Positions 35,719-46,681 of a stretch of 64,000 nucleotides of DNA are shown here, one piece after another. The notes under the pieces were generated by a model. That model ran no database searches. It worked only from the letters and a program-made list of their open reading frames with translations, and was not told the DNA's origin. Made by a program: the position numbers and the translations under genes. Position 1 is the stretch's first letter, and each line of letters starts with the position of its first letter. This DNA is from Blepharisma stoltei (Eukaryota; Ciliophora; Heterotrichea; Heterotrichida; Blepharismidae), in NCBI GenBank assembly GCA_914767885.1, contig CAJZBQ010000004.1, forward strand, positions 1,155,001 to 1,219,000, written 5' to 3'.

Positions 35719-36297
35719 ATGGACCTTCCAGATAACTACGGCTGGGTTCTGTTCATGGAGCTCTTAATCCTTGTGGAATATTATTGCACTGTCATCTACG
35801 TTGGCTATGCCAGAAAAAAAGTATTTACGCCCAAGTTCATGAGTGAGAATTTTGGGGAAGAATTCAGAAATACGTTCAGACGTGATCCGGATCCACTAGG
35901 ATATCCAGATATGGGAAATGGACGATTCTCTGAAAAACTGTCTTTTGCGGACTGGTATTATTTTAACAATGCTCAAAGGGTACACTATAGAATTTTACAG
36001 AGACAAAAAATTATAGCCTTGATAGAGAATTATTTGTGGATTTATAATAGAAAAGTATATAACTTTTTAGAAGGAATCCATATCCCTCTTGTTTGCATTC
36101 CGATCGGAGGGGTAGAGCTGGAGTACTATACAATTGGGCTAGCAGCTGCGTATATTGCTGGGAGAGCTATATATGCGATAGGTTATACAAGGGTAGGCTC
36201 AAAAGGAAGATTGATAGGAGTGGGGATTCTTGATTTAGCACTTATTGGTCTTGTGGTTATTGCTTTTATTTCAAGCATCTTTATGGTTTATAACTAA
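35719..36297 (+). CDS. MAPEG-family membrane protein (microsomal glutathione S-transferase 3-like)
   Basis: 192 residues in one exon, four TM helices. TM1 is WVLFMELLILVEYYCTVIYVGYARKKVF. The loop then has FNNAQRVHYRILQ, matching the MAPEG signature FN..QRaH.N..E, except that the final Glu is Gln. TM3/4 end with YAIGYTRVGSKGRLIGV, as in MGST3-type proteins. It has an insertion of about 30 residues in the first loop compared with MGST3. Expected in the ER membrane, acting on lipid peroxides or leukotrienes; activity is not certain because of the Glu to Gln change. Confidence 0.85.
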   Translation: MDLPDNYGWVLFMELLILVEYYCTVIYVGYARKKVFTPKFMSENFGEEFRNTFRRDPDPLGYPDMGNGRFSEKLSFADWYYFNNAQRVHYRILQRQKIIALIENYLWIYNRKVYNFLEGIHIPLVCIPIGGVELEYYTIGLAAAYIAGRAIYAIGYTRVGSKGRLIGVGILDLALIGLVVIAFISSIFMVYN

Positions 36298-37353
36298 GCC
36301 CACTTATCTTAAAAATCTAATTAATTTAATTTTTTTAAATTGATGCAGATAAATACTTATCAGTGTGATTGGAGCTTAAAAAGAAATCTCAATATGGCAG
36401 AATAAAATTAGCGTTTCAACTTTTAGTTATTGAAACTTAAGATAAAGAAAAACAGATAAATTTATAATAATTACTATGAAAATCCAAAACTGACTGAGAA
36501 TAATTATAATTCAATCCGTTTTTAGTTTCTTTTCAATCGAGAAAGTGCTAAAAATTTTGTGCATAGCCCTAAGGCTTTATCTTAAGTATATTTATGGTTT
36601 ATAACTAACCCGTTTATTCTAACTCAATGCCTTAATTTAAATAAGTTTTTATTAGGGGCTAATTTTCAGCAATTAGTAACTATATTTTCAAATTGTTTTG
36701 AAAATTCAAAAATTAATTGATTAATTAATGATAATATGTATTATAAAAAATAAATAAAATTTTGCTTTTCATAAAGTATGATTAAAATCTCTAAAAGATT
36801 TATAGGGCTTTCCCTTGAATAGCCCGATAACGAGATGAAGCCAGCCCGTTATCGGCTATTCAAGGGAAAGCCCTATAGTATATTTCTCTTAAGAAAGAGA
36901 GTAGAAATAACAATTCCTTATATTTTTAATCGGACTTGCCAAAGAGGGAAGTAAGGAAGGTGTTCTCTTAGGATAAACAAGTTTCGCCACTCACAGAGAT
37001 TACGTCTATCGGGGCTACTGGAGCACACTACAGAGGGTAATTCTAACCTAGAAGCTAATCCTTAGGTTATACAACCCTCTCTAGGAATTCAAGAGGGTGA
37101 AATTTTGGTTGGGCCTTATGCCATTTTCACTCTGAATTAGACGCATCCAGCGGAGAGGTAGTTCAGCTAGCGGCATCCCCATTTATGGCTATATAAATCT
37201 TAACCTTATCCATTTCCATCTATTACTTCAAGGCCTAAGCACCAGCGTGGCTTATCCCGCTTAAACTGTGATGATAGTGAATCTTAATCTTATCATTTTT
37301 CCATTTTATATTATTCATTTACTAAATTCCATATTAACGCAATAAAAACAGTT
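36298..37353. other. Intergenic with a palindrome and retro-element remnants
   Basis: No gene recognised. It contains the hairpin at 36801-36877 and a GC-richer block at about 36930-37300. That block ends in AATCTTAACC and again in GAATCTTAATC tails, each followed by TTATC..TTTCCAT. This fits two tandem or nested retro-insertions. Confidence 0.55.
36801..36877. repeat. Perfect hairpin, TATAGGG-ended
   Basis: Arms run TATAGGGCTTTCCCTTGAAT...CCCGATAACG with a 13-nt loop and the exact complement, ending CCCTATA. It has the same TATAGGG/CCCTATA ends as the IES at 41154-41262, so probably one small foldback family. Confidence 0.85.
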
Positions 37354-38099
37354 TTATCTTTGAGTTACTTTAGGACTTGCACAATAGTCCGAAGAAAATG
37401 CAGTACTTTTAAAAACAGGATCCTTTATACTCTGATAGGTTAAAAGCTTTCTTATTCTTACAGGCGATGCCCTAAAATTCGTAGACTTATAAAAATCCAC
37501 ATTTCATCTATCACCCTCTCTATTTTGCCTTATTGGCGATTTAATAGACTGCAAAGTGTCATACTGAAGACTGAATTTTTTCCCCCTTGAATATTTTTCG
37601 TCATTCATAGCCTCCTGGATCCCTGAAACAATTCTTGCTCGTTTTTTGTTAAACTCTTGGAATTTGCTTTTAGAAGCAATAGGAGATCATAAGCTGTTTA
37701 TATGTTTTGATGTCTTTTTTTCATTCAGCTCGATTTCTAGCTCGTTTTCTAAAATAAAATCGTGGGACATTTCATTTTCAATAGAACTAATTTCTCAGCA
37801 GGGGTCTTTAGTTGACCCTGTCGGGTCTTCAAATTTTGATTTAATTCGCTGGGTTAGGGTTTTGGACCTGTATTCTTTGCCTAAATTGCTGGGCTGGTTG
37901 GATTTGAGTAGGTAAGACTTGGATTTGGATGATAATTTTCCAATGATGGAATTATACCTTCTTATTAAATTGTCCTTGTGAGCTTTGTGAGACTTAGCCA
38001 AGGATAGTTGAGAAAATGTATGTTTAAGAGATGACGGATTTTGAGGAAAAAAATGCTGAATCCCCTTGATGATCAAGCAAAATATTTTCACTTTCTCAT
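37354..38099 (-). CDS. Basic Ser/Lys-rich protein of unknown function
   Basis: About 248 residues, with TGA read as Trp at three places (37796, 37687, 37532). It is rich in Lys, Ser and Arg (SHKAHKDNLIRRYNSIIGKL, FNKKRARIVSGIQEAM, ASPVRIRKLLTYQS), without a recognised domain. The likely start ATG at 38099 (MRKWKYF) is joined to the main frame only if one base of the T7 run (A7 at 38046-38052) is dropped, so a homopolymer error or a real frameshift is present. Stop TAA at 37354. Confidence 0.65.
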
Positions 38100-38868
38100 A
38101 AAAAAAGTTATTGCAATTTTTTTTAAAAAATATCTATATTAGCAAATTTTTAGTAAAGAATCTAATTTATTTACAATTTTGTTATAAAATACAGCTGATT
38201 AAATTTTGATAGGGCTATTTTGAGATTTCGTTATAATATTTATTATTTTATATTAAAAATGTTTTTTTTGTTCGCTCTTGAAGAGTGTTAATTTTCCAAA
38301 AAATTGGGATTTTCCTGTGGATTTGTTTGCTAAAGGAGGGAGAGTGAGGGGATGCACAATTTCGCTTTTCATGTATCATCAGATTTGTATTCATTATTCT
38401 TTTGCGCTTATAAATGGCATTTTGAAGTAAATTTAAATAATTGGTAGAGAAATGAAACTGAAAGCTGAAATTGAATAGTCAATTTTTTGCTTTGTAATTA
38501 TTTAGCAAGGCAATAGGTGCTTTAAGCAGCCATTACATTTTAAATAGCAATTTGCATTCATTAAGCTTTATTTATAGATATTTGCATTTGATTTTGATAA
38601 TTATTTGGAAATATTAATAACTTTATTTATGATTTTGTAAAATACGGACCTATTTTGGCACGGCAAAAAAAGGCAAAATCGGCAAAAAGCGGCAAAGCAA
38701 GCAAAAATAAGGAGTATTTTTTGGATATTTTGCGGATTCTATAAAATTTTTTTTTTTGGCTTACTTTACTACTTTTTGCTAATTTTGCCTTTTTGTTTCA
38801 TCCCCAAAATAGGTCCGTAAAATACATGATTTTCATATAATATAGTTGCGACCTATATCATAATAAAA
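38100..38868. other. Intergenic with MITE remnants
   Basis: It contains the end of a decayed family A MITE (about 38265-38352: GTTCGCTCTTGAAGAG...AAAGGAGGGAGAGTGAG) and the TIR element at 38643-38820. No gene recognised. Confidence 0.6.
38643..38820. mobile_element. 178-bp MITE with 16-bp TIRs
   Basis: Perfect terminal inverted repeats TACGGACCTATTTTGG and CCAAAATAGGTCCGTA. The interior is a series of GGCAAAA-type repeats. It is short, has no ORF, and lies intergenic just upstream of the VPS10 gene. Confidence 0.88.
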
Positions 38869-41728
38869 ATGGTATTACTTATTCTGTCATTTTGCTTACC
38901 CTAAATTGTGTAAATGTTTTGTGTTCAATAAAATAATTAAAATAAATTCTTAGTATCATTTGCCCTTGCAGAACCAAACCCTGACAGAGTAGAATACCAG
39001 TACATCGATCTAAACTCTCCAGTCACCGAAATAAAATTCTGCGGCGCTCAAGACGAAGTCATGCTTCTTCTCACCACTGAAAATTCTGTATATCGCTCTG
39101 AAAACAAAGGCTTTTCATGGAAGCCGCTTTCCCCAATTCTAGAAAAAGAAGGCAAAAAGACAGGATCAACAGTCGGTAAGGTAACCCAAATAATCATAAA
39201 TCCAGCAGACAAGCAAGTCGTGGTAATGTTAGGAAGCACAGGCCTTAACTGATTTTCAGAAGATTGTGGCAAAACAATAAAAGCTTTAAACTACGGACGA
39301 CCAATGGAAGAATATCACTTTCATCCTACAGAAAGAGACTGAGGATTAGCAGCGTCATGGTCTAAATGCTCAGATTTCGTTGATCAGCCCTGCAAAAAAT
39401 ATAGAGCTGTTTATCTGACAAAAGATTTAGGAGAAACTTGGACAAAAGTTGTGGATTATGTCGTGCAATTTTCATGGGCATATGAAAATTTAGCAAAATA
39501 TATCAGAAAAAACATCCCAAAAGAAAGAATTTATGTCACAAGAAGTTTGGAGGAAGGGGACCAAAAGGTGGCAGGATGGAGCTATAATGTTGATATGATA
39601 AAAAGTGATGATTTTGGCTCCATATTTTTTTGGGTAAAAAATTTAATAATTGCTTCCTCAAAAATCTCTATAAATTTCATTAAAAAAAAATTATTTCTAC
39701 ATATGACCTGGATTTTTTCCTGACCTCGTCAATTTTAGTCCCACATGGGAATAAGTTTTTACTTGCTGACAGATACATACTAGTAGCTCAATCTATTGAA
39801 GAAGGATCCCAAGATGTCCAGCTGCAGATTTCTAACGAAAAAAATATAGAGAAGTTCTATAAAGCAGATTTGCCTATTAAAAGAATTTCTGAGCACAGCT
39901 ATAAGATTTAATAGAATTTTTTCCCTAAAAAATAATTAGAATTCATATAGGAAATTCATAAGGGAAAAATATATACTTTATTAGACACAAGTGAAGGGTC
40001 GATTTTTCTCAATGTAAACCATTATGGCCCAGGCTCTAGATATGGAAACATCTACGAATCTGACGTCACAGGCAGAAAATTCGCAGTCTCTCTCCTCCAC
40101 AACGTGAGAGATGCAAAAGGATACTGCGATTTTGACAAAATTTATGGACTAGAAGGAATTTATATAGCCAATACCTATGACCGCGAAAAAACTAACGAAG
40201 AATTTGACGCTTCTACCACAAAAAAGAAAAAAGTTATCGCAGATTTAGACCAAAGCTACAAGAAAACAGTCATTACATTCGACAAAGGAGGACTTTGGAA
40301 GCCTCTAACCCCTCCGGAAAAGGACTCTAATGGTAAGCGTGTTCTCTGCAAAGACGAAGACTGTTCCCTTCATTTGCATTCTATTACTTCTCAAAAATTC
40401 GGTCCTGCTTATTCCTCAGAAAATGCTGTCGGAATTATCATAGGTGTTGGAAATGTCGGAAAATATTTATCCAATAAGCCTGACGAGCTTAATACCTATT
40501 TGTCAAGAGATGGAGGACTAACCTGGACTGAAATTAAAAAAGGGTCATATATTTATGAAATCGGCGACCATGGTGCTATTATAGTAATGGCTGATGACCA
40601 AAAAGCCACAGATAAGGTCTATTTCTCTTGGAATGAAGGACTTACTTGGGACTCAGTCAAATTTACTGACACTCCTATAGAAATTGACAATATTATTATT
40701 GAGCCCAAAGCGACGTCTCAAAATTTCATTATATACGGCCAAATAGGAGAAAAAGGAGCCAGCGTTGCCATTGATTTTTCTTCACTTCATGAGCCACAAT
40801 GCAAAGGTGCTGATAAGCCAGGAGAAGGCAGCAGTGACTGTCTGATTGCCATTTAAAGAGAACATTTTTTAATGAGGCATTTATCAGCAGATTTGATCGA
40901 ATTTTTGATAGTGAGACATTTTTTTCGGAAAATACCTTTGATCAAATGTCCTAAAAAAATTAGACCCGGGAATTAAACCACAAGAAAAAGTCCAGAGGAA
41001 AAAAATGCACCATAGTGACTATGAACTGTGGAGTCCTAATGATGGGAGGGCTGGGAATGAATGCTTGCTAGGCAGAAAGGTAGAATATGTCAGGAGAAAA
41101 AGAGAAAGTGAATGCTTTAATGGAGAACAGTTTGAAAGAGGCACGTTTAAGTATATAGGGTTTTACCCTTATTAGCCCTATAAGGCAGATGATTCCCTTT
41201 GGAATTATTGAGTTGGCCCAACTAGCAAGTAATTCCCTTGGGCTATTCAGGGTAAAACCCTATAACTGTGAGTGCACTAAGGCTGATTATGAGTGCGATT
41301 TAGGATTTTTCAGCGAAAATGAAGGGCCATGCAAGAAAATTGAAGGATTTATTGATGAAGAAAAATGCCAGGATGGGGATTTGTATTATGAAGTTTCAAG
41401 AGGATACAGAAAAGTCGCTGGAGATACCTGTGTGTACGGGGTCAGTGAAGATTTAGACCCATTTACATTTGAATGTGACACAAATGCTATCAGCACGACT
41501 GGGATTATCATAATCCTCGTCCTTATAGCAATCATAATTGCCTTGCTTTATGTGCGGTTTTCAGATTTTATCTGCAAAAAATGGACTGAATTCAAAGGTC
41601 TAGAAGTTTTTGACAAGGCTGGGTACTTCAGCGACCTCAGCAAAGCTCCTGAAGGTATGGAAGAAGAGCTTCCTTCCATAGTAGCTGACACTTTTGACGA
41701 AGAATCCCAATTTAATTCTAAATCTTAA
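38869..41728 (+). CDS. VPS10/sortilin-type sorting receptor
   Basis: 809 residues after removal of five IESs (exactly 810 codons). Signal peptide [15 protein letters not shown], then the VPS10 beta-propeller with Asp-box strands ([52 protein letters not shown]), the Cys-rich 10CC region ([32 protein letters not shown]), one TM helix ([20 protein letters not shown]) and a cytosolic tail with an acidic cluster. It should sort soluble cargo, such as lysosomal or secretory-granule proteins, from the Golgi. TGA-Trp codons at 39250 and 39341. IESs: 38899-38955, 39625-39737, 39902-39973, 40856-40934, 41154-41262. The next gene starts 14 bp downstream. Confidence 0.93.
38899..38955. other. IES (57 bp) in signal-peptide region
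   Basis: TGC-TTA joins TCA-TTT-GCC, restoring the hydrophobic signal CLSFALA. A TAA is removed. Confidence 0.8.
39625..39737. other. IES (113 bp) in VPS10 gene
   Basis: TA 39623-39624 to TA 39736-39737 joins SDDFGSI to VPHGNKFLL. The 113-bp insert itself stays open when TGA is Trp, so the call rests on family alignment and AT content. Confidence 0.65.
39902..39973. other. IES (72 bp) in VPS10 gene
   Basis: AGC-TA joins T-ACT-TTA, giving [15 protein letters not shown] and TAG are removed. Confidence 0.8.
40856..40934. other. IES (79 bp) in VPS10 gene
   Basis: TA 40854-40855 to TA 40933-40934 keeps the frame into [10 protein letters not shown]. This is the least certain border of the gene. 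Confidence 0.55.
41154..41262. mobile_element. Palindromic IES (109 bp), TATAGGG-ended
   Basis: Ends TATAGGGTTTTACCC and GGGTAAAACCCTATA are perfect inverted repeats, with inner arms around CCCTTTGGAATTA. AAG-TA joins T-AAC-TGT, restoring the sortilin NCEC motif. Confidence 0.9.
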
Positions 41729-41742
41729 AATTATTATAAAAA

Positions 41743-44124
41743 ATGAGCATCCGTGACAAGCTGGAGAACGTTTTAAAAGAAATACAAACTCAGCTTGACA
41801 AAATCGACGACCATCTGAAAAAGACTACTTTTAAAGATCCTGATTCAAGCTTTGAAGAATATTTATTGAACACAAAAGAAGAATAATAATTAAATAGCTC
41901 GGTGGAAAGGGTAATTCATTCCGTGAATTCCCTCTCCTTCTCACCCACTTTTATTATTATAGAGCTAGGTTTTTTACACGTGGACTTCTGGACGGTGTAA
42001 AATGGCGAGGAATTTTTATCTCGCCAGCCTTGGATATCATGCTTTACCTCTTTCCTCGCCGATATAAAAAGCAGCACCCTTAGGCCTAAAAGGCGCTTGA
42101 GGGAAGTCGGATAGAGCGAGGTAACGCGCCAAGTCGTTAGTGCTTCCTGTACTTCTGGATTCCCAAATGGCTTCACAGGATTAGGAGGAGCGAGGCACGA
42201 CATACGTGTGAGAATAGCGACAAAACGGAGAAAAAAGGCGCCTCATGGTGATGTGCAACTCGAGGGTCAACTACAGGTCGAGTTAAATTTAGCTAATTAA
42301 GATTAAGAATACAAAAGAAGAGCTTGAAAAACAAAAAAATGCTCTCATAAATGAATTTGCTGATATCGAAGATCTGAATTCTTCAATCTGTTTAGCTTTT
42401 CCAGCAAAAAAAAAGGTGAAAAATAAAGGTCCTGAGCTAGAACTTAAGGTTTCGACAGAAAAAAAAGCCCCTGCTCGTAAATCCACTAGCAACTTGTTAA
42501 TCAATCCGAACAATTGCACCTGAAACCGAACTCCTAGCCAGCAGAACAAAACCCCGGCGTCTCCAGTAAATAATGCAAATGCCGAAGAACCGAAAAGTCC
42601 TCAAACCACGACTTCGTGGTCTAAAAACTGGAGGTATGAGGCTCCTCCTGATATAGAGGATTCTTTTCGAAATCCATTGGAGATGCTGGAGGAATCAGCG
42701 ATATAGCACACCCCTTGTGGTTGCTCGCCATTAAGTACCCCCTTCCCATGTCACCCACCCCTGAAAATTTTAAATGTAAAAATATTATTTGACTATTCCC
42801 TCAAATCTTTTAACTTGTCAAATTAATATTTTAGCATGCTAAAATATTTGGGACCGTTAGGGGGTAGGTGGTATGGGAGGGGGTGCTCAAGGCTGATCCA
42901 AAACGGGGTGTAAGCTATACTTGAGCCTAGGATTTATAGGGCTCAAACTTCCTGAGAAGAGCTTGATCAGGACAAAGAAGAATTTAAAGAGGTTGATTTT
43001 AGATCAATCAGCTGGGAGCCTGATCCGCCTTTAAGATATAAAGATGAAAGTCCGAGAAATCTGGCACAAAACCAAGTTTTAAAAAACCAAGGAACTTATA
43101 ATGATTATGCGAGGAAAAATTGCAAAACTATTGCATCATTAACAAGCTCTCTTGAAGAATTAATAGAAGCAACTCAAACAGAAGAAGAACTAAAGCCACA
43201 ACTAAAAAAGGCAAACACATGGGGAAAAGAGCCTGTATATAGAGATCTTTTGGCACCTAACAACCCAAAAAGCTCTTCTTATTCTCGCTTAGGCTCTCAA
43301 AATACCCCAAGCAGCGATTTACCAAAGCCAAAGAAAAAAGTGATCCCAGCTATCAAAATTGATAGTGTAAAAGAAACAGGCCCAGAAGAGCCAGACGAAC
43401 TTAATGCCTCAGAAATTCAAAAGCTTGTTGAGCTTGACAGTGAAGACTTAGAAATCCAAGACTCGATCGAAAAAATGAACAAATTGAGAGAAATTAAAAA
43501 TAAAGCGCATGAAGAAATGCTGAATATTAAAGAAAAAATTTTGCAGGCTAAAGAAAAAAAGCTGGAAACTTTATTAAATCAGCTGGCAGCCCAAACATCT
43601 CCAAAATCAGCTAATGAAACTAAATCAAACAATGCGAGCTATATAAAGCTTGGCCTTCCGTCGCTATCAAGATCAAGGCTAAGCCCAAATGTCTTTAAAA
43701 GCAACTCAAATTCCCCAAGACCTGTTTCTCATAAAAATGAAAAAAATAAAATAATTGCTCCTATCAAGAGAAACAAAGAAGGGTCAATTTCTCCAAGATC
43801 GCAAAATATGTATATAGAAAAAAGAATTCAGAAAATTACAACTGGCGAAGGAAAAAATATTTTATGGTGTTTAGGTATATATTAGTTTTATAGAGAATTG
43901 CTGAATTTTATATGGAGAATATAAGGAAATTTAGTATAGTTTTCCAAAGCGCAAATAGAAACCTCAATGATGAGGAAAATGCTAAGGATAAAAATGTAAA
44001 ATTTATTTAGTGTGATATGCTAACTCCTATGTCAAGACTTAACCTAGACACCAAAAAAATTATGAAAAAGTCTAGGAGTTTTACAGAGATTGCTTCCGAG
44101 TTTAATAATCCTTTTTGCTCTTAA
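41743..44124 (+). CDS. Long disordered/coiled-coil protein of unknown function, interrupted by a retro-element and two IESs
   Basis: 549 residues if the retro-insertion is removed at its target duplication. The N-terminus MSIRDKLENVLKEIQTQLDKI is a coiled coil. The middle is disordered (Ser/Thr/Asn/Pro-rich). EIQKLVELDSEDLEIQDSIEKMNKLREIKNKAHEEML, EKILQAKEKKLETLL and nearby form a second coiled coil, then a basic Ser-rich tail. Inserts: 41883-42306 (retro-element), 42704-42919 and 43860-43921; a 15-nt intron is at 43996-44010 (GTAAAATTTATTTAG). The stop is TAA at 44122. TGA-Trp codons at 42521 and 42950. No domain recognised. Confidence 0.7.
41883..42306 (+). mobile_element. SINE/LINE-like retro-insertion inside exon
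   Basis: Duplication GAA(C/T)ACAAAAGAAGA at 41868-41882 and 42307-42321. It has a GC-rich body and ends ATTAAGATTAAG. The right copy keeps TA in the duplication (GAATAC); the left copy has GAACAC, a synonymous Asn change that removes the TA. Confidence 0.82.
42704..42919. mobile_element. Inverted-repeat IES (216 bp)
   Basis: ATA joins CTT-GAG-CCT, giving ESAI-LEPRIYRAQTSW in frame. Ends TAGCACACCCC / GGGGTGTAAGCTA, with inner arms AGTACCCCCTTCCCAT / ATGGGAGGGGGTGCT. Confidence 0.82.
43860..43921. other. IES (62 bp)
   Basis: AAT-A joins TA-AGG-AAA, restoring GEGKNI-RKFSIVFQ. The TAG at 43883 is removed. Confidence 0.78.
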
Positions 44125-44784
44125 GTTATCTAACTCTCTCTGTAAGCGAGAAAGCCTATCAGAGCAATCTTACTATTTTTGGGAAATTAGCCATCCTTAT
44201 GAGTGAGAAATTTGTGTAATACATAAATGTTTAATAAAAAAAATCGACATATAAATTATTATAATGGAATTACAAGCTTATTCTAAAACAGATGCGCTCT
44301 AAAACATAAAATTTTATTTTATTTCAAATGCGAATGTCTAAAAAAAAAAAATTTTAAAAAATAAAATTATCACTAAAGAGCATGCCAAAAATTTTATGTG
44401 CTCATAACGAGGATGAGTAAGAATTTCTAGTGATAGAAAGACTTGGCAATTAAATTACAATAGCAATTTTGCATATTTAATAAATTTTCATATAAAAAAA
44501 TATAAAATTTTCTTTTATTGCCCTTATGTGTTTTCTTTATTTTCTCATAAACATAGCCCGTGCCTCCTTTTGGCTCTGACTATCTCGACGTTTTTGACGC
44601 TAACCGTGAGTTGGAAAACCAATTTCCCAGATGACAAAATCTCTAGCAGCAAGTGGATTTGTCATCTGGGGAATCAACAAATGCTGGTTTTCCAACTCCC
44701 AATTTACGCCATAATATTTCGGTATAGCCTGAGCCAAAACTAGGCTTGGGCTATATTCGATAAAAAAAGTTTGCTTAGATAAAA
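44125..44784. other. Intergenic with a foldback element
   Basis: The hairpin element at 44604-44707 has arms GTGAGTTGGAAAACCA / TGGTTTTCCAACTCCC and inner arms CCCAGATGACAAA / TTTGTCATCTGGG. A smaller palindrome (GCCTGAGCC...GGCTTGGGC) follows at about 44726-44754. No gene recognised. Confidence 0.65.
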
Positions 44785-46224
44785 ATGAAAAAGGATCAAT
44801 AGTAACTTTTACACAGTGTCTGCGTAAAGTCCTTAACATGGGCAAGGGACTCTCACGGGCTTTTTGATTACGAGTCCAAAAGTATTCACAAGAAAACCAC
44901 AAAAATAGACCATTCAGGAAAAATATTCAGAGTTGGGAATGATGTGAATTTTGTAGGTGAAGATATAGACATCAATCATATAGAGGGCTGCGTCAACTTA
45001 CTCCCCCCCCCTCCGTGAGTGAACAAAACCATTAGAAAAATCGCTATTTTTTGCCCAAAAACCCACCCTCCGTGAGTCAACAAAAATTTTTTAATACAAA
45101 AATTTTTTATGGAAAAAAATTTTGATATATAAATGATAATTAGTATAATGAAATCTAGAGCTAATTCTATTTAAATTTGAACGAATTGCTTTTTTAAAAC
45201 ATAAATTTTATAAATTAAATTAATATTTGCTTTCCAATTTTTGCGAATTAGGATTTTTTTAAATTTCGAAAAAAAAAATTTTTTATAAAATTTAAATATA
45301 AATTTTTTAAAAAAAAAAAATTAACCCCCCCTCCCGTGAGTGAACAAAAATTTTTTTGTTCACTCACGGAGGGGGGGGGAGTTAGCAAATATTTCGATAG
45401 ACAACAACCAATGTTTTCTATCACAAATAGATGAGTCATTGTGGCTGTCTTTAAGAAATTCTAAGCCAGAGGAGTCAAAAAATTACACTCTTACTGAAGG
45501 GACAATTATGAAATTAGGCAGGGTAAAATTCAAAATAAGTGCATTGCACACGTCAAATCTAGAGTCTTTGCTGTTTGTACAAGATGGCCCAGAAAGTGTT
45601 TTACCTGAAGATAGTGTATGCAGGATATGCCTTTGCGGATTAATTGATGTGGAAAACCCTCTTATCAGTCCTTGTGTGTGTAAAGGGACTATGAAGTACA
45701 TTCATATCCAGTGTCTGCAAAAATGAGTTTCTTCTAAGTTTTCGACAAAAATCGGCTTAAATTCAGTGATTTTTTGCTGAAAATCAATGGATTGCGAGCT
45801 TTGTAAAAATCCTTATCCAGCAAGCATAAAAGTTGGCCGAAAAGTACATGCGATTTTTACAGCTGGAGACATTCAGACCCCTTATTTCATGCTAGAGTCT
45901 ATGTCTAGAGACAGTAACAACCACAGAATGCTTTATTTAGTTTCCTTTACTAATAAATGCTCAATAACCCTTGGAAGAGGCCATGATTCTGACTTAAGGG
46001 TCTCAGACATTTCAGTCTCAAGATGTCATGCGGTCATTAAATATGTGGATGGAATATTTATTTTGGAGGATAAAGCAAGTAAGTTTGGGACTTTAGTGAT
46101 GCTGCAGGAGCCGCTTAGAATTAAGGCAGAAGATAATATAGTTTTGCAGGTTGGAAGAACTGTTCTTGAAGCTACTTTAAAAAGTGGGTCTAGAGAAGAT
46201 TATTCGACTGATGATGATTTATAA
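44785..46224 (+). CDS. RINGv (RING-CH) plus FHA domain protein
   Basis: 346 residues after removal of a 15-nt intron (44802-44816) and a MITE (45001-45384). The N-terminal part is a degenerate forkhead-associated-like fold. It is followed by a RING-CH finger: CRICLCG...LISPCVCKGTMKYIHIQCLQKW...CELCKNPY (45619-45810), with the conserved Trp encoded by TGA (45726). A canonical FHA domain closes it: SITLGRGHDSDLRVSDISVSRCHAVIKY (45961-46050). RINGv proteins are usually membrane E3 ligases; this one has no TM helix and combines E3 and phosphothreonine-binding modules, so phospho-dependent ubiquitylation is plausible. Start at 44785 is chosen because it gives the only frame that crosses the intron. 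Confidence 0.85.
45001..45384 (-). mobile_element. MITE family A, copy 4, acting as IES
   Basis: Flanked by TTA on both sides. Removal joins AAC-TTA to GCA-AAT (GCVNL-ANISID). Structure and orientation are as in 34907-35294. Confidence 0.92.
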
Positions 46225-46681
46225 AGCGAGGCATGATTATGTTTAAATAGATCAAGGTAATCAAGGCTAAAATATTTTTTATTATTTTGTTGATTAAAAG
46301 TAATTTTCAAATAAATTTACACTATTTTATAGTCAATTTTCACCTAGGAGAACAAAAATACTATTTATCAAATAACATAAATAATCAAAATTTCAAAATA
46401 ATTTGAGATGGATTTTCTTTTATTTTGATTACGTTACATATTTTGTATTTAAAGACTTAATTTATATATATAAATTTATTTTAATTTCAAGATTATTTTC
46501 TCTATTTATGTATCAGGCAACAAAAATTCAAAAATATTTTTATTTCATTTTTTTTATATAGTCTACTTTATAATTTGTGCTTATCTATTTATCTTACTAA
46601 TCCTATATTTCTTACTTTTTTAGCAGTTAAATATATTTACCATATCTCTATATACCTCAAAAATTATAATTATTAAATCAG
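46225..46681. other. Intergenic, AT-rich
   Basis: Nothing recognised. Confidence 0.5.
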
